From contig NZ_JNNO01000023.1 in assembly GCF_000735585.1 (NCBI RefSeq), positions 1 through 64,000 on the forward strand: a stretch of 64,000 nt of DNA. The letters run 5' to 3'. Position numbers and translations under genes: made by a program. This document shows positions 61,693 through 64,000 of the stretch, piece by piece. Position 1 is the first letter of the stretch. Every line of letters starts with the position of its first letter. Below the pieces are notes generated by a model. The model did not search any database and was not told the DNA's origin. It saw only the letters and a program-made list of their open reading frames with translations. The DNA comes from Devosia sp. LC5 (GTDB lineage Bacteria > Pseudomonadota > Alphaproteobacteria > Rhizobiales > Devosiaceae).

Positions 61693-63486
61693 ATGAACAA
61701 TAACGCGCTGGTCGAATTCCTGGCGGCCTATGGGCCGACCTCGGACGGCAACAACATGTACGACGAATTCGTCGTCGGCGCCGCCGCCAAGGCGGGTGTA
61801 GAACCTATCTCCATTCCCGAAACGAGGTCCGTCGAGATCGTGGATCTGCTGCGCGGCGGTCCCGGTCGATCGGTTGTGCTGACCGGGACCGCCGGCGACG
61901 GCAAGACCTACACGGCCAGGAAAGTGCTCGAGCTCATGGGCGGCGGAGCCGATGGTCTGCAGGAAGTCACGCCGTTCACTGACCCCTCTACCGGACGAAA
62001 GGTTGTCTTCGTCAAGGACCTGAGCGAGGTCGGCGCATCCGAAAAGGCCACGCTGATACCGCGCATGATCGCCTCGTTCACCGCTGCCGATCCGCAGGAA
62101 CTGTTCGTCCTCTGCGTCAATGACGGCCATCTGTTGAGGTCGTGGGAGGATCATCTCGGCGGCAGTGCGGTAGGTGCTGCAGTCCTGACCTGCTTCCGCG
62201 AGTTGCTTCGGGACGACCACGAAATCCCTCCTCCCGAATATTCGTTTCGCCTCTTCAACATGTCGCGGACGTCCCACGCTTCGACCATCGACGCCATCAT
62301 CGACCAGATCTGCAATCATCCGCGCTGGAACGACTGCGACGCCGGCTGCGCTTCGGGCGATGCAGGTCGCTGCCCGATCCAGATCAATCGCCGCATACTC
62401 CTGCGGGAGGGCGACGCGTCGATGCGTTCGCGTCTGCGTGCCCTGGTCGAGATCTCGGCGGCCGACGAGCGGCACCTTTCGATCCGGCAGATCATCATCC
62501 TCGTGGTCAACGCCCTGCTCGGGGACGCCAAGAACGTCTACGCCACCCCGCTTCTCAACTGTGCCCGGTCGGCACAGCGCGCCGACGAGGGCGATTACGG
62601 TTACACCAACCCCTACAGCAACGTTTTCGGCGAGAACCACCCGCCCTTCCGCCGCGCCCAGAACACGGCATTTTCCGCGTTGAACGATTTCGCGATTGGG
62701 TTCGAGACCAACAATTATTTCGACGACGTGTTGATGGATGCCCAGTTCAACGGCGTCGACCACACGCAATACGGCAGCCCCAGCTATGCGGGAAAGCGGG
62801 CCAGCTACCTCGAGAACCCCGCCGAGCATATCGGGGATCTGCGCAAGATCCTGACCGCCCAGCGCCGTCGCCTGTTCTTCGAATGGCCGGAAGCGGCGGG
62901 AGACGCGCGTGAGCAGAGCCCCTGGCAATTGTCGGTGCACAGCTACGGCGATCATTACCTCAACATCCTCGTACCCGAGGACAAGCGGGACGCCGAGAAG
63001 TTCCGCAAGACCCGGTCGCGCCTGGTTAAGGGTCTCAACCGGGCTTTGACCGGTTCGCTGACGGAAACCAGCGACCGCCTTTGGCTGACCCAACCGTCGG
63101 GCGTCTACAAGGGTGCCGACATCCCGATCCTGGTGACCGGACCGATCGGCTGGAAGGGTCAGCCCTATAGCCTTCATCTGGCGCCACCTGCCAAACCCGG
63201 GCGGCCGCCCATGCTCCAGCTGTTGGCTGCCTATCCTCCGGTCGGCGTGCTGGCGGCGCTGCCGCTCACCCCGACCCTTTTCGAATATCTCATGCGCGTC
63301 AGCGATGGTGCCCTGCCCATGAGTTTTTCGAACCAGTGCTTCCAGGACGTGCGCAACTTCCAGATCCGATGCGTCGGGCGCATCCTCGATCGCGACGGCA
63401 AGAACGGCTCCGACTTCAAGGCAGTTGACACGGAAGGCGAGAACCTGGCCGAGCGCTCCATCGGCGCCTTGGAGGACGATATCTGA
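61693..63486 (+). CDS. AAA-type ATPase with a four-cysteine motif, candidate SspF
   Basis: From the ATG at 61693 (GGAGGGG 4 bases upstream) the product has 597 residues. Walker A is VVLTGTAGDGKTYTARKVLE (Gly65-Thr72) and a Walker B-like strand is ELFVLCVNDGH. A compact Cys4 motif, C-x7-C-x3-C-x7-C at Cys207, 215, 219 and 227 (CNHPRWNDCDAGC, then CPIQ), could bind zinc or an iron-sulfur cluster. By position after sspBCD it matches the sspF slot of sspBCD-sspFGH loci, whose products damage unmodified phage DNA. I do not recognise the family from sequence alone. The next gene starts within its stop. Confidence 0.65.
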   Translation: MNNNALVEFLAAYGPTSDGNNMYDEFVVGAAAKAGVEPISIPETRSVEIVDLLRGGPGRSVVLTGTAGDGKTYTARKVLELMGGGADGLQEVTPFTDPSTGRKVVFVKDLSEVGASEKATLIPRMIASFTAADPQELFVLCVNDGHLLRSWEDHLGGSAVGAAVLTCFRELLRDDHEIPPPEYSFRLFNMSRTSHASTIDAIIDQICNHPRWNDCDAGCASGDAGRCPIQINRRILLREGDASMRSRLRALVEISAADERHLSIRQIIILVVNALLGDAKNVYATPLLNCARSAQRADEGDYGYTNPYSNVFGENHPPFRRAQNTAFSALNDFAIGFETNNYFDDVLMDAQFNGVDHTQYGSPSYAGKRASYLENPAEHIGDLRKILTAQRRRLFFEWPEAAGDAREQSPWQLSVHSYGDHYLNILVPEDKRDAEKFRKTRSRLVKGLNRALTGSLTETSDRLWLTQPSGVYKGADIPILVTGPIGWKGQPYSLHLAPPAKPGRPPMLQLLAAYPPVGVLAALPLTPTLFEYLMRVSDGALPMSFSNQCFQDVRNFQIRCVGRILDRDGKNGSDFKAVDTEGENLAERSIGALEDDI

Positions 63487-64000
63487 TGCTGGATGCGATC
63501 GAAATGCCGGCAGCGAGTGCACGCGAGCTCAAGTCCCATCTCGGTGAAGACGGGCGCGGCGCCGAGACTCTGATGTGGGTGCAGGAGCAGATCTTCGGCC
63601 ACCGCTATGTGGAAGAGCAGCTGCCCTACATGCTCGTCCTCGAAGTTCTCTCGATCTGCCGGGTCCTGCAGATCGGGGATGACGGGCGGTCCTATGCGGA
63701 GACCCGTATCTTCAATCAATCCGGCCCCACCCCGCAGGACCACGAGTCGGTGGTGATCCCGATCGTCCGGTCCGTGGCGCTGCGCTACATCATCTTCAAG
63801 GACAACTCCCTGGAGCTGATCGCCAAGAACGAGCGCATCGCGCCTCAGGACCGTTTCGACAAATGGATCGAGGCGCTCAATCGCGGCTTCGCCAACGAGG
63901 TCCGCCTGGGCGGCGTCAATTTCGCCTATCTCAAGAATCGGTTCGACGACAAGTTCGAGGACGTCCGCCAGGCCGTCCGCATCATCAAGGGTCTCGAGCT
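63486..64000 (+). CDS. Unrecognised gene, candidate SspG position (cut by window end)
   Basis: An ATG at 63486 overlaps the preceding stop (TGATG) and the frame stays open for 171 codons to the window edge. The product starts MLDAIEMPAASARELKSHLG and includes MWVQEQIFGHRYVEEQLPYM and VVIPIVRSVALRYIIFKDNS. No motif is recognised. It is coupled to the ATPase gene and so belongs to the same module. In sspBCD-sspFGH loci sspG occupies this place, but nothing in the sequence seen so far proves it. Confidence 0.6.
   Translation, partial: MLDAIEMPAASARELKSHLGEDGRGAETLMWVQEQIFGHRYVEEQLPYMLVLEVLSICRVLQIGDDGRSYAETRIFNQSGPTPQDHESVVIPIVRSVALRYIIFKDNSLELIAKNERIAPQDRFDKWIEALNRGFANEVRLGGVNFAYLKNRFDDKFEDVRQAVRIIKGLE

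Noticed and set aside
61129-63522. A 797-codon open frame antisense to the ssp genes
   Set aside because: It is antisense to genes with clear motifs and coupled starts; long antisense frames are expected in GC-rich DNA. Its product has no domain pattern.
1-64000. CRISPR array, prophage or insertion sequence
   Set aside because: No regularly spaced repeats, phage structural genes or transposase with inverted ends were seen on either strand.

Overview
The window is dense, GC-rich (roughly 60-65 percent by eye) bacterial chromosome. Organism evidence is indirect: flagellar hook genes in flgE-flgK-flgL order, ETF/ETF-quinone oxidoreductase genes, many ABC importers and many GntR/LysR-controlled catabolic genes suggest an alphaproteobacterium, probably Hyphomicrobiales; a Devosia-like genus is a guess. 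No rRNA, tRNA, CRISPR array or insertion sequence was found.

Layout. (1) 1-4208: flgL (partial), flgK and flgE on the minus strand, preceded by a near-perfect sigma-54 promoter and GGCAATTG-type boxes that resemble FlbD sites. (2) 4795-8010: a lone, very long tyrosine recombinase and a NYN/LOTUS nuclease-like gene. (3) 8212-16139: an OmpR/EnvZ-type two-component system divergent from a tripartite RND efflux operon. (4) 16614-40250: a large catabolic region. It holds ETF-QO and ETF alpha/beta, an Fe3+/organic-acid type ABC importer, a GntR/FCD regulator, three hydrolases of different folds, a GMC oxidoreductase, and an operon of acyl-CoA dehydrogenase, enoyl-CoA hydratase, CaiB-type CoA transferase, a thiolase-like protein without the usual cysteine, a DUF35 partner, a BKACE (DUF849) and an SDR. 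Aldehyde dehydrogenase and SMP-30 genes follow. Several promoters share GGTC/GACC sequence elements, one of them an exact 15-bp match between sites 10 kb apart, which suggests one regulon. (5) 40299-42260: a LysR regulator divergent from a Tat-exported metallo-hydrolase. (6) 42500-55039: an eight-gene operon (AtuA/DUF1446 pair, Dpp-type ABC importer, carboxylesterase) divergent from a second GntR gene, followed by a PAS-LuxR regulator and acetoacetate-type CoA transferase plus thiolase. (7) 55233-64000: a phosphorothioate defence locus, sspA divergent from sspB-sspC-sspD, then an AAA-type ATPase and a gene cut by the window end, in the positions expected for sspF and sspG.

How the genes may work together. 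In region 4, an imported ester, lactone or alcohol could be hydrolysed, oxidised to an acid, activated to a CoA thioester, dehydrogenated (electrons to ETF and ETF-QO), hydrated and then cleaved by the thiolase-like/DUF35 pair acting as a retro-aldolase. BKACE would release acetoacetate, which the CoA transferase and thiolase of region 6 can turn into acetyl-CoA. In region 7 the Ssp proteins are expected to place sulfur in one DNA strand, and the downstream ATPase module is expected to attack unmodified DNA. The substrate of the catabolic regions cannot be read from the sequence.
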